A stretch of DNA of 64,000 bases, taken from positions 138,074-202,073 of the forward strand of contig NZ_KK366008.1 of assembly GCF_000686725.1 (NCBI RefSeq), read 5' to 3'. The notes under the pieces are model-generated. The model was not told the DNA's origin. It saw only the letters and a list, made by a program, of their open reading frames with translations, and searched no databases. Below, piece by piece: positions 63,767-64,000 of this stretch. Position 1 is the first letter of the stretch, and every line of letters begins with the position of its first letter. Source of the DNA: Clostridium akagii DSM 12554 (GTDB lineage: Bacteria > Bacillota > Clostridia > Clostridiales > Clostridiaceae). A program made the translations under genes and the position numbers.

Positions 63767-64000
63767 ATGAAAAAATTAATAATCCCTTTAAGTATAGTTT
63801 TAGCATTAACTTCAACTGGATATTGTAACGGAAATGAACTTCCTCATTTAGGCTTTCCTAAAAGCTCTTACTCATTTTATAATAGCACCGATATAAATAC
63901 TAAAGAGCATAGCTGGTATTTTCTTCCTGAAAAAGATGAAGTTCCTTCCAGAGCTGAGACCAGTAGCATAGAACTATTAAAGAAATATAATGGTTATTAT
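63767..64000 (+). CDS. secreted protein start, probable PdaA-type polysaccharide deacetylase, 3' end outside window
   Basis: An ATG at 63767 with AAGGAG 8-9 bases upstream opens 78 codons to the window edge. A signal peptide (MKKLIIPLSIVLALTSTGYC) is followed by HSWYFLPEKDEVPSRAE and SIELLKKYNGYY. The last part resembles the region of B. subtilis PdaA before its NodB deacetylase domain (a WGF motif, then LIEKYDAFYLG). PdaA makes muramic delta-lactam in spore cortex, which would suit the sporulation genes next door. The catalytic domain is outside the window, so this is an inference. Cys20 might instead be a lipobox cysteine, though the LTSTGYC context is poor. Confidence 0.55.
   Translation, partial: MKKLIIPLSIVLALTSTGYCNGNELPHLGFPKSSYSFYNSTDINTKEHSWYFLPEKDEVPSRAETSSIELLKKYNGYY

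Noticed and set aside
1-64000. tRNA genes, CRISPR arrays, insertion sequences, prophage
   Set aside because: No cloverleaf-like GC-rich segments, no regularly spaced repeats, no transposase or phage proteins were found on reading both strands.

Overview
The window is AT-rich DNA from a spore-forming, Gram-positive, low-GC anaerobe. It is most likely Clostridium sensu stricto; I cannot name the species. The basis is the spoIIA, spoVA, spoIIP and yunB sporulation genes, addAB, the SCIFF peptide with its maturase, a HemZ-type radical SAM protein, strong AGGAGG ribosome sites, frequent TTG/GTG starts, and the Firmicutes gene order yebC..ruvAB..queA-tgt-yajC..secDF..apt-relA..aspS. I see no rRNA, tRNA, CRISPR array, prophage or intact insertion sequence.

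Left part (1-12.3 kb): mostly single genes. A HAD phosphatase cut by the window edge, dCTP deaminase, a GT39-like membrane glycosyltransferase, an M29 aminopeptidase, a phospholipase-D-like lipoprotein, a YbaK-type deacylase, adenosine deaminase, a FAD/Rieske oxidoreductase, a SEC-C methionine aminopeptidase, thiol peroxidase, a secreted coiled-coil/3D-domain protein and an unlisted 51-residue protein. Many are bounded by clear hairpin terminators.

Middle (12.4-24.8 kb): addB-addA-PTS IIA are fused by 1-4 base overlaps (recombinational repair plus an orphan sugar-PTS domain), then spoIIP, glyA and a two-gene threonine/serine exporter.

Conserved housekeeping block (24.8-49 kb, almost all minus strand): 6S RNA behind aspS, hemZ, an MBL hydrolase, relA, apt, a short RecJ-like protein that has lost its catalytic aspartates, secF-secD, the SCIFF maturase with its 45-residue precursor peptide, yajC, tgt, queA, a GT2 glycosyltransferase, ruvB-ruvA, a BofC-position membrane protein, dut, a hemerythrin with one iron ligand replaced, an MFS exporter, a DUF421 protein and yebC. 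Between DUF421 and yebC lies a roughly 570-base stretch with a perfect 28-bp palindrome and a complete promoter-terminator unit without an evident protein.

Right part (48.3-64 kb): YigZ, a HEAT-repeat protein, a MocR-type regulator, a nucleotidyltransferase, HflX with a JAMM-like N-terminal extension, hpt, yunB, a class A PBP with a repeat-encoded tail, and the spoIIAA-spoIIAB-sigF / spoVAC-spoVAD-spoVAE cluster with an excellent sigma-H promoter. Next to it sits an orphan adenine DNA methyltransferase resembling the sporulation-linked CamA of Clostridioides difficile, then the start of a probable PdaA-type deacetylase. The most interesting leads are this methyltransferase, the HflX extension, the RecJ pseudoenzyme, the SCIFF locus and the orphan transcript.
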